Assembly (NCBI GenBank): GCA_023052935.1
Contig: CM041294.1
Location: forward strand, 151,180,899 to 151,244,898
DNA from: Piezodorus guildinii
Taxonomy: Eukaryota; Arthropoda; Insecta; Hemiptera; Pentatomidae
Reading direction: 5' to 3'
Length of the DNA: 64,000 bases
The notes beneath the pieces are model-generated. The model did not search any database and had not been told where the DNA came from. It saw nothing but the letters and a program-made list of their open reading frames with translations. The translations under genes were made by a program, and so were the position numbers. This document shows, piece by piece, positions 31,774 to 42,274 of this stretch (position 1 is the stretch's first letter; each line of letters begins with the position of its first letter).

Positions 31774-32689
31774 CTCTTATATGTACTACTGACTAATATG
31801 ATTTTGGGTACCCATCTTTTAAACGAAAGAGTATTTGAATATAATAAAAGTGTCCTTTTCGTGTTTGAAGATGCTAATGAGCCAATCCACGGCTAACCTA
31901 TCTGAAGAAAAAGTTATTTTCTGCAATGAAACGCAACTCGAGTTACTATTACTTCCGCATCCCATCAAAATAATAAATTACATCAATAGTTTTTTGTCGT
32001 GCGTGTGATTTTCAATGTACTATCAATTTTCTGAAGAAAATTCAATAAATATGAAACATGAAATTTACTTCGAGATAGAAATAGGGTTTAAATCTACTAG
32101 ATACAGCTGCCTCTCTCACACACGCAACATTGAGACAAGAAATAATAACTCGAGTTAAGAATTAATCGGGCAACTAGTATTTCCTTAACAGCGACTTCAA
32201 CTTCATTAGCTAACATCACCGGCTTCGGTTAATCTCAAAGATAATATTTTAATTTATCCTTTTTTCCCCATTGCATACGCCATTCACTGACTATAATTTC
32301 CATATTTAATAGAAATAATTAAATGTATATCTTTTATTTGTATAATTGTAATTTATTGTAAATATTTTAACTTACTATTTCTGGTTGTGAAACTCGTCAG
32401 GCAACTGGTGAATACTCACTAAGCTTCGGGAGTGCTGAATCTATGAAGTATCATCGAGTAGTACTGAAATGTTGCTATTATTTCTCTAAATTACTTTTAA
32501 TTTTGTCAGTTAAAAATAAATTAATACGTTTCTCTGTTAATATTGTTTTTAGTGGGTAAATATTTCAATTTTCTTTGCGTATAACAATAGTAACATATAT
32601 TTATAATATACCACAGAAAAGCTAATCGTTTAAGAAAAAAATCTGATGCACGCAATACACAATTTTCACTTAACTCCATTGTTAGAATA
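31774..32689. other. AT-rich stretch, no gene seen
   Basis: Downstream flank of the gypsy element. No ORF over 60 codons and no recognised repeat except an ATGATTTTGGGTACCCA piece near 31798, which recalls the end of the 19430-19735 repeat. Confidence 0.4.
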
Positions 32690-33600
32690 AATTTTTTACT
32701 TTCACTTACTATTATAGTAAGGGGAAGTATTGCGATCGTGAAAATTTTCGAATTCTAGTTTTCAACAAAAATACAGGTTTTAAGGGCCCTTGAGTCCAAA
32801 TTACCGAGTCCCGCAAAAAGGTCTCTGTGTGTTTGTGGTAACTCCCGCGTGAAAACGGAAAGTCCTATGAAACTGAAATATCATATTTTAGACAACTATA
32901 CGCCCGAGACATGACGAAACTTTTCAACTTTTCAAACTTTCATCAAAATGAGCCTACCAGAAGAGGCACTTTATATCATGCATTTTGCACCTTTTTTCGA
33001 TTTTCTCGAAAACGGTTTTGACGATTTTTATTAAACTCGCTATATCGATGTAAAATATAATGGGTTTTAATATCATGTAGGTTTTATTCTGATTAAAATG
33101 GTCTGACAGGGCTTAATTGCCGATATTTTAAATTTTCTTCCCGTAAAGTACCTTTAATTTTGTAGATTCAATAAAAATAACTTGTTAACGCTGATGAAAA
33201 ACAGGTAATTTATATATTTACTATTAAATAAATTCGATACCCAACTAAAGGAGAAAACGGAAAAAATATTTTTTTAATGCAATTATTCGTTTTTGAACAT
33301 AAGAGCAGTAATATACATGTATGATATACCGTTGGAAAGCTAAAGATTTTAGAAAAAATCTTTCTCATACACAAGCTTTTAAAAGTTAGTAGAGAGTGAT
33401 GAAAACCCGATAAAACTAAGTTATTATTTTAGATGATAATGTAATAGATTTTTTAATAAAACACATGTTTCTAAATAAATTCCATTTAATTAATTCTTTA
33501 ATGGTTTCACTCATTTTTATCTCTAGCTATATTTGAAAATTCTTTAATTGATTCTAAAAACGGAGGTAAGTGAAAGTCGTGTGTTGCCCGCACCAGATTT
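32690..33600 (-). repeat. R860, near-complete copy
   Basis: Minus-strand copy from the TTTTACTTTCACTTACTA end (32696) to GGTAAGTGAAAGTCGTGTGT (about 33564). The near-terminal ACTTTCACTTAC and GTAAGTGAAAGT are inverted copies. The inner landmarks all occur in order. It has no ORF. Confidence 0.8.
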
Positions 33601-33609
33601 TTAAAAAAT

Positions 33610-34165
33610 AAATTTAGACTTGTAAAAGAATTAAAGTTTTTGATTGAAACATCTGTTTCAGATTGAATAATCTAACAATATAAATTATTATGTACAATAA
33701 TCACTCCCGTTTTGTGTTTCTGCATTATATTTCACAGATCCGTGTGTAAGGTAACTTTTTTCTAAAATCATTTAATTTAATTTAAAATCAACGATATATT
33801 ATACATATATATCATTATTGTTATACATCTATATAACTATTATTCTGTTCATATTTTTTTTTAATTACTAAAAACATATGTTTGCTCTATTCTCTTTTAT
33901 TTGGTTATCAAATATGTTCAACTGGTATATTTCGCCTTTTTTTTCATCAAGGCTAATAAGATAATACGTTTAATTTTTTCGATTCTAAATAATTAAAGTT
34001 ACTTTAGAGAAAGAAAATTTAAAATATCGGCTTTGAAGCCCTGTCAAATTACTGCAATCAGAATGAAACCTACACTATACAAAAAAAAATTTTCCGATGA
34101 TTTTGCCAATTTAATTAAAATTGTTTGAACTATTTTTGAAAAAATCGTGAATAGATGGAAAGCAA
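33610..34165 (+). repeat. R860 copy, partial
   Basis: Plus-strand copy head-to-head with the preceding one. It includes TTTAAAATATCGG, CCCTGTCAAA and AATGAAACCTACA, and stops before the AAAGGTGCAAAATGC block. Confidence 0.65.
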
Positions 34166-34374
34166 TTTATTAGAATAATTTTATTTTTGGAAAAGTTGTT
34201 TAGGAGAGCCGATCTAAAAAAACACATTGATAAGAATGCACTCATTATATTTGTGTGCCAACATATTGGGCTAAATTTTATAAATTCGATTAAATTTTAA
34301 TCAGGTTTCTTCAGTGAGGATGTCTCATAGTGATTCGCTTATTAAGAAAATATATATATTTAAAACAATAACGG

Positions 34375-34385
34375 AAAAAAAAAAA
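34375..34385 (-). terminator. Pol III terminator of tRNA-Val
   Basis: Eleven A on the plus strand, i.e. an oligo-T run two bases past the mature tRNA 3' end on the minus strand. This is the usual RNA polymerase III stop signal. Confidence 0.8.
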
Positions 34386-34387
34386 TC

Positions 34388-34460
34388 TGTTTTCGCCCAG
34401 GATCGAACTGGGGACCTTCTGCGTGTTAGGCAGACGTGATAACCGCTACACCACGAAAAC
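34388..34460 (-). tRNA. tRNA-Val (anticodon AAC)
   Basis: A 73-nt cloverleaf without intron. The acceptor stem GTTTTCG pairs perfectly with CGAAAAC. The D arm carries GTGTAGCGGTTATCAC, an A-box match. The anticodon stem TCTGC/GCAGA holds the loop CTAACAC, giving anticodon AAC. The T arm has the GTTCGATCC B box between CTGGG-type stems. The discriminator base is A. The terminator follows directly. No mismatch in acceptor or anticodon stems, so it looks functional and is the only clear host gene in the window. It lies between two R860 copies. Confidence 0.95.
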
Positions 34461-34574
34461 TTATTGCTCCAGTGCTGGACTTAAATAGATCAAATTCCAA
34501 AATGCATTTTAGCCAAAATCTGATATTTAATTTTGCCTGCAACTATTTTAAGTAAAAAAAAAAAAACTAGTATT

Positions 34575-35345
34575 GGTAACACCCGACTTTCACTTACCTT
34601 GGCTGTTAAAATCAATTTAACAAATATTAATTAATTAAATTGAATTTATATAGAAACATGTGTTTTATTAAAAAATCTATTATATTATTATCTAAAATAA
34701 TCAGTTAGTTTTATCTTCTTTTCATCACTCTCTATTAACTTTTAAAAGCATGAGTATAAGATAATATTTTTTCTAAAATCTTTAGCTTTCCAACGGTATA
34801 TCATACATGTATATTACTGCTCTTATGTTCAAAAACAAAAAATTGCATTAAAAAAATATTTTTTCTGTTTTTCTCCTTTGGTTGTGTATCGAATTCATTC
34901 AATTTATATATTTACCTGTTCCTCATCAGTGGTAACAAGATAATATAGTTATTCTTATAGAATCATCAAAATTAAAGATACTTTAAAGGAAGAAAATTTA
35001 AAATATCGGCATTTAAGCGCTGTCAGACCATTTCAATCAGAATAAAACCTACATGATATGAAAGCCCATTAAATTTTACATCGATATAGCGAGTTTAATG
35101 AAAATTGTCTAAACAGTTTTCGAGAAAATCGAAAAAAGGTGCAAAATGCATGGTATGAAGTGGCTCTTCTGGTAAGCTCATTTTGATGAAAAAGGTTCTT
35201 TAACATCCAGAGCGTATAGTTGTCTTAAATATGAAGTTTCAGTTTCGTTCGATTATCCGTTTTCGTTACCGCACACACCTTTTTGCGGGATATTGTCATT
35301 TGGGCCCAAGAGACTAAAATTAATCTAACATACAAAATTCTAGAA
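34575..35345 (+). repeat. R860 copy, nearly full
   Basis: Starts at ACACCCGACTTTCACTTACC, contains CATCACTCTCTATTAACTTT, AGCTTTCCAACGGTATATCA and AAAGGTGCAAAATGCATGG, and ends near GCGGGATATTGTCATTTGGG. The right-terminal GTAAGTGAAAGT is missing. Confidence 0.8.
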
Positions 35346-35629
35346 GGGGATACAAAAGGACGAAAAGGTTGTTTCCGTTGAAGCAATATAATTTTTACTG
35401 CCATTTTATCTTTTTTTCACTCGCACCAGATTTTTATTTTCCATTAATAACTTCAATGTTCGTTAATTCTATCAAGATACTTGGGACCACCAAATTACGT
35501 CCACTCCGAAAGCGGCAGAAACAACGATGTTTTAATCTATTTGAAAATTATAAAGTTATCTACTGAGTTTGAACCCTTGTTTTATTCTAGCCACTACGTC
35601 ACATCTGAACCCACTGAAGCTTTATTTTA

Positions 35630-36530
35630 TTCACGAATAGCTGACCTGACAGATCATGACCTGTCCAATCTTAGCGAAATCGGTCAAGCCGTTCTCGCGT
35701 TATGCGATTCAAGGAAAAAGGCGATTCATTTTTATATATGTAGATAGAGAGATTATTATTACCTTTAAAAAAAAAAAATCTACGAATCTACCAATTTACT
35801 AAAGTAACTATGGCTTAACCAAGTATTTAGGTTCAATGATAACAAGAAAAAATGAAATCCAGGAAGAAATAAAGTCCCGGTTAAAGGTGGGAAATGCGTG
35901 TTATTATTCAGTTGCTAAGTTACATAGCTCAAGGCTTCTGTCTAAAAACTTAAAGGTTAGAATTTATAAAACTATTATTCTTCCAACGGTTCTTTACGGG
36001 TGTGAAACGGGGCCGCTTACTTTGAAGGATGAACAACGGCTTAAGGTTTTTGAAAATAAGGTACTGCGTAAAATATTTGGTCCAAAAAGGGATGAGGGCA
36101 CTGGGGAGTTTAGAAGGTTGCACAACGCGGAATTAAAGAACTTGTATCCTGTGAATATCATTGAGTTGATATCGTTGCGGAGATTCAAATGGGCGAGTAA
36201 AATTGTTGGGATCGGTGAAGAACGGACTACGAGAAAGTTGGGATTTGCTGATCCGACTGGTAGGCGTCCGAAAGGTAGGCCGAAGCGTCGATGGGTGGAT
36301 TGCGTTAAGGCTGATCTTGGGGGCTTGGGCTTGAATGAAGAACATTGGACGAGTCTGTGTAGACGGAATATGGTATCGGCATCGAACCTTCGGGTTCGGT
36401 AAGCTTATTATTATTATAACTATGTCTTAGCAAAATCGGCCAAGCCTTTCACGCGTGATGCCATCACCAAGGGAAAAGGCGATTAATGTTTATACATAAA
36501 GATAAAGAGATTATTATTACCTTAGAAAAT
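35630..36530. repeat. Direct repeat flanking the RTE-A insertion
   Basis: A segment with ATCTTAGCGAAATCGGTCAA..AAAAAGGCGATTCATTTTTATA..GAGATTATTATTACCTT (35668-35765) recurs, diverged, at 36425-36523 after the RTE-A copy. The two copies are direct repeats about 757 bp apart. The style recalls end regions of insect Helitrons. Confidence 0.6.
35822..36416 (+). mobile_element. RTE-A LINE copy, 5'-truncated, open C-terminal frame
   Basis: The 35836-36402 frame (188 codons) is open from the RT thumb (ITRKNEIQEEIKSRLKVG) through YGCETGPLTLKDEQRL, FGPKRDEGTGEFRRL, LRRFKWASKIVG and RPKGRPKRRWVDC to the end. A (TTA)n tail follows. Flanks TAACTATGGCTTA (35805-35817) and TAACTATGTCTTA (36417-36429) fit a 13-bp target duplication with one mismatch. 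No EN or RT palm. Confidence 0.85.
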
Positions 36531-37340
36531 GAAAAATATATATTAAAACTATCTGCCTAGAAAATTATTTTCCGACAGATTATCTACTAAGAGGTTGGGT
36601 ACTAAGGATATGTTTTAAAGCTTCGTGCCTACCAAACGTTTTGAAGATGAAACATAAAATTATGCTAATCCCTAATTTTCTATAATCATATACAAACCTA
36701 ATCGTATTTCTCGCACATTTCCTACACATTATAAATGTAATGATCGCAAAATATTCTACCTTAAGAGCTATTTTTTCCCGAGGCGAAAGTTGCAAAAAAC
36801 AAGGACAGCATATGGCGCGGCTGCTGATTGGCGGATAGAGCGGAAGCAACAGGTGGATCCGTGCCATCATCCTCTCGAGGTGCCCTTGAGCTCCTTCGGA
36901 GGATGGCAGGATGCTCTGCTGGCAGTTGGTCCTCAATTGCAATGGTCATCAGCAGCGGTGCTGGCGCTATCTACCGAGCACAGGAGTGCATATTAGCTAG
37001 AGAGTACGTCATTAAAATATGATTATGTTGCAATTTTCTTTCCTTGCATCGTGTGGTACCGTTGTAATGATCCCTTGAATAGTGTTCGCGCTTCTTTAAA
37101 TTGTCTTTCTTCTTAGGATGAGCCTAATTGAGGAAGTTTAGAATTGGTGTTTCTACTCTTACTTACCTATTTATAAAGCTGTTACCCGCAGCTTCCCTCA
37201 GGAATTTCGCATCGATTTACTTAGTTAAATGCTTTTATTAACATTAATCTTATAAATTTTTTGAAATATATAGTAACTTTATTCAGTTTCAAACTTCCCT
37301 AACAAACTCATTCAATAGGTGCAAACTCGCTATATCGATG
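36531..37340. other. Unassigned; includes a GC-rich block with overlapping short ORFs
   Basis: Bases 36770-37010 are GC-rich and open on both strands (plus 36790-36996 and 36828-37022; minus 36580-36942 and 36761-36949). None shows a domain, signal peptide or repeat match. It could be a host exon, but splice and start signals are not decisive. The 37180-37340 part contains GCTGTTACCCGCAGCTTCC, resembling a worn Helitron 3' end, and then an R860 edge. Confidence 0.3.
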
Positions 37341-37342
37341 TA

Positions 37343-37905
37343 TTGGGTTGTTTCACATGAAATGTCCGTTTTTATAGTTTCTGAAATACATGAAGAATTT
37401 TGCAGTTCTCTGTTGTTTTCTTCCGAATGTATTCATATTTAAAGTAAACAGTTACTAATCCTCTACCTTTGTATTATAAACATTAGCTTCCCAATCAATT
37501 ACCCACTATTTAGTATACCTCCAAATATGAACATGGAAACACGCGATTTTCGAGTAATATTTTTGTACGACCATTCGCCGTTGGTTTGCTAAGTTTTCAG
37601 CCGAGAATACCGACTTGAAAAATTGCCCCGAGGAATACCTCCGTCCGTAATAAACAACGATGTCCTCAAACATACAGAAGAAGGAAACCCTACCAAACAG
37701 TTAAAGGACTCTCAGCACAACTAAATGCAAGTGCATCTACCGTTTCCAGACATTTAAAGTGTATCGGGGCAGCAAGACCCCATGTTTCAAAACATACCGT
37801 GCAAAAATTGAAAGAACTGGGCTACGAAGTTCTTCTGCACCTACCATGTTCTCCCGACTTGTCTTCGAAGATGTTTTGAGGGTTGGGTGAAAGAAAACCC
37901 TAAAA
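37343..37905 (+). mobile_element. Mariner-type element, deleted copy 1 (left end intact)
   Basis: Begins after TA with TTGGGTTGTTTCACATGAAA, the mariner terminal repeat. Broken coding resembles copy 2: a DFRVIFLYD start, then PRGIPPSVINNDVLKH-like, an SASTVSRHLKCIG-like helix-turn-helix part, and an ARPHVSKHTV-like piece ending near 37880. It has internal deletions and shifts. No right terminal repeat was found before 38340. Confidence 0.75.
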
Positions 37906-38344
37906 CAACTGTTCCAGGACTTTACCTTAACATATCGACCGTCGATGACCACCGGAAGGTGATTGGAAAGTTAAACAAATAGAAAGGCCCTTTATAGAGG
38001 CCAGAAAAACTTCAGAAACGTCCCTCGATACAAAAGTCGTGCCATGAAAGTAAAATTGAAAAATAAATTTCCCTGCCAGACTTATTGGAACATGTTTTTT
38101 TTTTTTTTAAATGTCACTGCTTTACCGAAACAAAAACGACTTTTATCGGTCCATAATTGTGATGCATAAAACAAAGTGGATGATTAACGATAACACGTTC
38201 TAGACACCAAAGAAGCAGCAAATTTTCAAAAGACATCGACATATACAAACAAATTAATGGTTGCCGTGAATTTTGATAAAATCATACATATAGAAAAAAA
38301 TCATACATTTTTATCGTAAAACAATTGATTTTTTTTTTTTTTTT
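37906..38344. other. Unassigned sequence between the mariners
   Basis: AT-rich with two poly-T tracts (about 38094 and 38328). No ORF and no second mariner end. Confidence 0.4.
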
Positions 38345-38786
38345 TATCGTTGATAATAAGATTATATTGTTATTTTTTCTGTATCTAAAAAATTATAGAT
38401 GCTTTAGAGGAAATAAGTTTAAAATATCGGCATTTGAGCCCTGTCAGACTATTTCAATCAGAATGAAAATTGTATCATATTAAGGTCCATTTAATTGTAA
38501 ATGTACATAGCGAGTTTAATCAAAATCGTTAGAGCCGTTTTTCAGGAAATCGTAAAATGGTACAAAACGCATAGTATAAAGTACCACTTCCGGTCTGCCG
38601 ATTTTGATAATAAAACTTTTTAGAATATCTCGGGCGTATAGTTGTCTTAAATATAAAATTTAAGTTTGTGCGACTTTTTGTTTTTGTGTTAGACTAACCA
38701 AACAAACACACACAGACTTTTTGTAAACCTTTATTTCAGTTGAAAACTGGTATTTTCAGGATCGCACTAATATCCCTTACTATATA
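38345..38786 (+). repeat. R860 3' half, cut by mariner copy 2
   Basis: Runs from TAATAAGATTATATTGTTAT through CCCTGTCAGACTATTTCAAT and TCTCGGGCGTATAGTTGTC to TATCCCTTACTATATA, where the mariner end starts. The expected rest of the R860 end is not found after the mariner. Confidence 0.75.
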
Positions 38787-39626
38787 TTGGGTTGTTTCTC
38801 ATGAAATGTCCGTTTTTATAGTTTCTGAAGTACATAAAGGATTTTGCAGGTTTCTGATTACACATTTAAAGTAAACCGTTGCTTTTTAGTATACCTCCAA
38901 ATACGAAAATGGAATCACGCGATTTTCGAGTAATATTTTTGTACGAGTTTAAACTCGGCCATTCAGCAGCTGAGGCCGCTAGAAATATTTGCAAAGCGTT
39001 TGGGGAAGGGAGTGTTAATAAACGGACCATTCGCCGTTGGTTTGCTGGGGATACCAACTTGGAAAACTTGCCCCGAGGAAGACCTCCGTCCATAATAGAC
39101 AACGATGTCCTCAAACATACAGTAGAAGGAAACCCCTACCAAACAGCTAAAGGACTCTCAGCACAACTAAATGCAAGTGCATCTACCGTTTCCAGACATT
39201 TAAAGTGTATTGGGAAAGTAAAAAATACATGGGTACCTCACATGATCTCACTGAGCGTCAGCAAGACCCCATGTTTCAAAACATACCGTGCGAAAATTGA
39301 AAGAACTGGGCTACGAAGTTCTTCCGCACCCACCATGTTCTCCCGACTTGTCTTCAACAGTTGCCACCTGATCAGGAATTTAGAGAACTCCGTCAAAGGA
39401 AAACTTTTTGAAAATGATGATCAAGTGAAAAGTGCGTTTTCAGATTTTGTTTCACTTCAAAGCTCAAGAGTTTTTCAGTTCGGGGATAAAAAAGTTGGTG
39501 TCACGTTGGGAAAAATGTGTAGCAAAATATGGTAAATACTTCGAATAAAATTATCTTGTTTTCATATCGTATTTTTAATAAAAATCCTTTACCTTGAAAA
39601 CGGACATTTCATGTGACACAACCCAA
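38787..39626 (+). mobile_element. Mariner-type element, deleted copy 2 (840 bp, both ends)
   Basis: Terminal inverted repeats of about 28-30 bp: TTGGGTTGTTTCTCATGAAA at the left and TTTCATGTGACACAACCCAA at the right, flanked by TA (38785-38786, 39627-39628). Full mariners are about 1.3 kb, so about 0.45 kb is missing. Confidence 0.9.
38879..39535 (+). pseudogene. Mariner transposase, internally deleted and frameshifted
   Basis: The N-terminal DNA-binding part is readable: FRVIFLYEFKLGHSAAEAAR, FGEGSVNKRTIRRWFAGD and PRGRPPSI with the second helix-turn-helix LNASASTVSRHLK. After WVPHM the frame is shifted. Nucleotides near 39265-39350 encode, in another frame, the VSKHTV..LGYEVLPHPPCSPDL motif of mariners. 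The NLENSVKGKLFEND block returns in frame. The catalytic-core region between the WVPH and CSPDL motifs is largely deleted, so no activity is expected. Confidence 0.88.
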
Positions 39627-39660
39627 TAAAATGTAATGACTTTTAATACCATGTACCACG
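39627..39660 (-). repeat. R860 piece continuing the site left of mariner copy 1
   Basis: TAAAATGTAATGACTTTTAA follows mariner copy 2. In intact minus-strand R860 (33055-33080) this sequence directly follows CTCGCTATATCGATG, the sequence left of mariner copy 1 (37328-37342). Confidence 0.7.
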
Positions 39661-39724
39661 TAGAGCGTTTTTAACAACAAACAATATCAATTCTTCAGAT
39701 ACCGTCTCAGAGTCAGTATGTTAT

Positions 39725-39930
39725 TGTTTATTTATTTAACATCACTTCATGCTACTATGGCTAATCGGAAGATGCTACAGTGGGAGTCCTAAATTTTGCC
39801 TATCCAGGTTTTATTAGGATAGGATCTTTAACGTGTACCTGACACCGTACAGGTCAGGACCACCTTTTAACGTCCTCTCCGAAGAACGTCATAACTAAGT
39901 GGGATTTAACCCGTGACCTTTAGCATAGAG
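39725..39930 (-). repeat. tRNA-derived SINE (SINE-A), copy 1
   Basis: Shares about 200 bp with 60680-60945: ATGCTACTATGGCTAATCGG, GGGAGTCCTAAATTTTGCCT, CCAGGTTTTATTAGGATAGG. It ends in a tRNA-like part with a B-box complement near 39908-39920. The T-rich left edge is the tail of a minus-strand SINE. It is somewhat shortened. Confidence 0.65.
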
Positions 39931-40429
39931 TCAGTATGTATTTTCTTTCTTATTATGATCTCTTTTCACCGCTTGTTTCTTCCTCCCTCTTTCCCAATTC
40001 ATATATTTTCCGTTATATATCTTCACATATAACTGTTAGTTTAATATTACATTACTTTAAAAAAAATCATTCATATTGTTTCTCGTTTTTAATAATAATT
40101 TTACATACTACCTATGTTCTTTACTATGTTTTTTTATAAGTGATACTGTCAAATATCACTTCAAAATTTTTCATATTTAAAAATTTTAATTTTTCACATA
40201 TCGTTCTTTTAAAATTTAATCATTTGCTTAGATTCTCTTTAGATATTTTCATTGAAATATCATCATCTTAATTTAGTTTGCTTTCATACTTTGTAACAGT
40301 CAAATTATTATCATTTTACATTTAATTTTATGTTTGTTTCATATTATATTACTGTCACCATATTATTATAATATACCTGAGGTATTATTACGTTTATAAT
40401 TACAATTGTTGTTGTCTTGTTTATCTTAG

Positions 40430-40470
40430 TCCTGATGAAGGCCCGCAATGCAGGCCGAAACTTCGGCATA
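40430..40470 (+). ncRNA. Hammerhead-ribozyme-like core (copy c)
   Basis: CTGATGA at 40432-40438, a GGCC..GGCC stem II, then CGAAAC at 40456-40461. Preceded by about 500 bp of T-rich DNA like that before copies a and b. Stem I not resolved. Confidence 0.45.
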
Positions 40471-40485
40471 CAATTAAAACAAGTA

Positions 40486-41323
40486 ATAATAATAATAGGC
40501 TTAGCGAACCCGAAGGTTCGATGCCGATACCACCAAAATTCCGCCTACACAGACTCGTCCAATGTTCACCGTTCAAGCCCAAGCCCCCGAGATCAGCCTT
40601 AACGCAATCCTCCCATCGACGCTTCGGCCTACCTTTCGGACGCCTACAAGTCGGATCAGCGAATACCAACTTTCTCAGAATCCGCTCTTCATCGAGCCCA
40701 AAAACTTTACTCGCCCATTTGAGTCTCCGAGATGCTATCAAATCAATTATATTCACAGGTTACAAGTCCCGCAATTCCGCGTTGTGCAACCTTCTAAACT
40801 CTCCAGTGGCCTCATCTCTCTTCGGACCAAATATTTTAAGCAGTACCTTATTTTCGAAGACCTTAAGCCGTTGTTCATCCTTCAAAGTAAGCGGCCACGT
40901 TTCACATCCGTAAAGAACCGTTGGAAAAACAATAGTTTTATAAATTCGAACCTTTAAGTTTTTAGATAGATGCCGCGAACTAAGTAACTTAGCAACTGAA
41001 TAATAACACGCATTTCCCACCTTTAACCGGGACTTTATTTCTTCCTAGATTTCATTTTTTCTTGTTAACATTGAACCTAAATACTTGAATTTCTCACCGT
41101 GTTCAAAAGTATGCCCTGATACATCAATATCACCAAGGTCGCCACCGTTTCTGCTACTAATCATATATTTCGTCTTATCGGTATTTAATTCGAGTCCTAT
41201 TTCTTTACCGGTTTTTATTAACACACTTGTATTTAGCTGTATGGTTTCCGTGTCTTCACCTAGCAGTACCAGATCATCGGCATATCCCAAAACCGGAAAC
41301 TTGTAACCCATATTTAAACCTTT
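40486..41323 (-). mobile_element. RTE-A LINE copy with perfect 15-bp TSD
   Basis: CAATTAAAACAAGTA occurs at 40471-40485 and 41324-41338, so the 838-bp insertion is exactly delimited. On the minus strand it runs from KGLNMGYKFPVLGYADDLVL to the GAACCTTCGGGTTCG end and an (AAT)n tail. Two nonsense codons interrupt the frame (about 41045 and 40760). It landed ten bases downstream of hammerhead-like copy c. Confidence 0.95.
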
Positions 41324-41835
41324 CAATTAAAACAAGTACTACATTTTAATGTGTGTTTCTTTCTGATGACTGCATCCCCAACCATCTTCCTCATTTAATA
41401 TCGGGTAGGTTTCATTCTGATTGAAATAGTCTGACAGGGCTTAAATGCCGATAGTTTTAAATTTCTCTCTCTAAAGTAACTTTAAATTTGTAGATTCTAT
41501 AAAAATAACTAAATCATCCTTTTAGCACTAATGAAAACGGATGAATATATAATTTGATATATATAATAGGATATACAACTAAAGGAGAAAAGAGTAAAAA
41601 TATTTTTTATACGATTTTGGTGTTTTTGGACATAAAATCAGTAATATAGACGTATAATATAACGTTGTAAAAAAATTGTACAATTTAATGGAGAGTGGTG
41701 AAAAATCTAACTTATTGTCAGAGATAATAATATAATAGACTAGCTGTTGCCCGCGATTTCTGTTATGATCGGGATTTAGAAGTTTTTAAAATAATATATT
41801 TTTAAAGTACTTCTGCGTAAATGATATATTTAGTT

Positions 41836-42060
41836 TTATTTCCTAGTAGCAGAACATACTGATTTTCTCCGCAACCCAATGCGACATATAGTTAACCGTA
41901 TGAAAAGCAGCTTTGACGTAAATCGATTCCAACCTGTTAAAAATGCTTGTCCCTGTGATTTACTAATTGTTACGGCAAGTGATGAATTAACGAAAAATTG
42001 AATTATTTTAAAATTTAAAGGTAAATCATTTGGAATCATTGGGATGCGAGGTAAATCTTC
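41836..42060 (-). pseudogene. Helitron Pif1-type helicase C-terminal remnant
   Basis: The frame encodes FPLNFKIIQF and AVTISKSQGQAF, which resemble the F(P)xxxxFAMTINKSQGQ motif region of Helitron helicases. After a frameshift the following bases encode CFSYG, a stop, then LYVAL, resembling the fSHGQLYVALSRV end motif. No Rep domain. Confidence 0.8.
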
Positions 42061-42274
42061 TCCGTTTTTACTTTCACTGGCTACACGTATATATAGTAAG
42101 GGAAAATATGGCGATCGTGAAAATTTTTGAATTCCAGTTTTCAATGATAATACACGTTTTAGGGTCCGCTGAGTCCAAATAACCAAGTCCCGCAAAAAGG
42201 TCTGTGTGTGTGTGGTAACTCTCGGGCGGAAACGAAAAGTCCTATGAAATTGAAATTTCATATTTAGGACAAAT

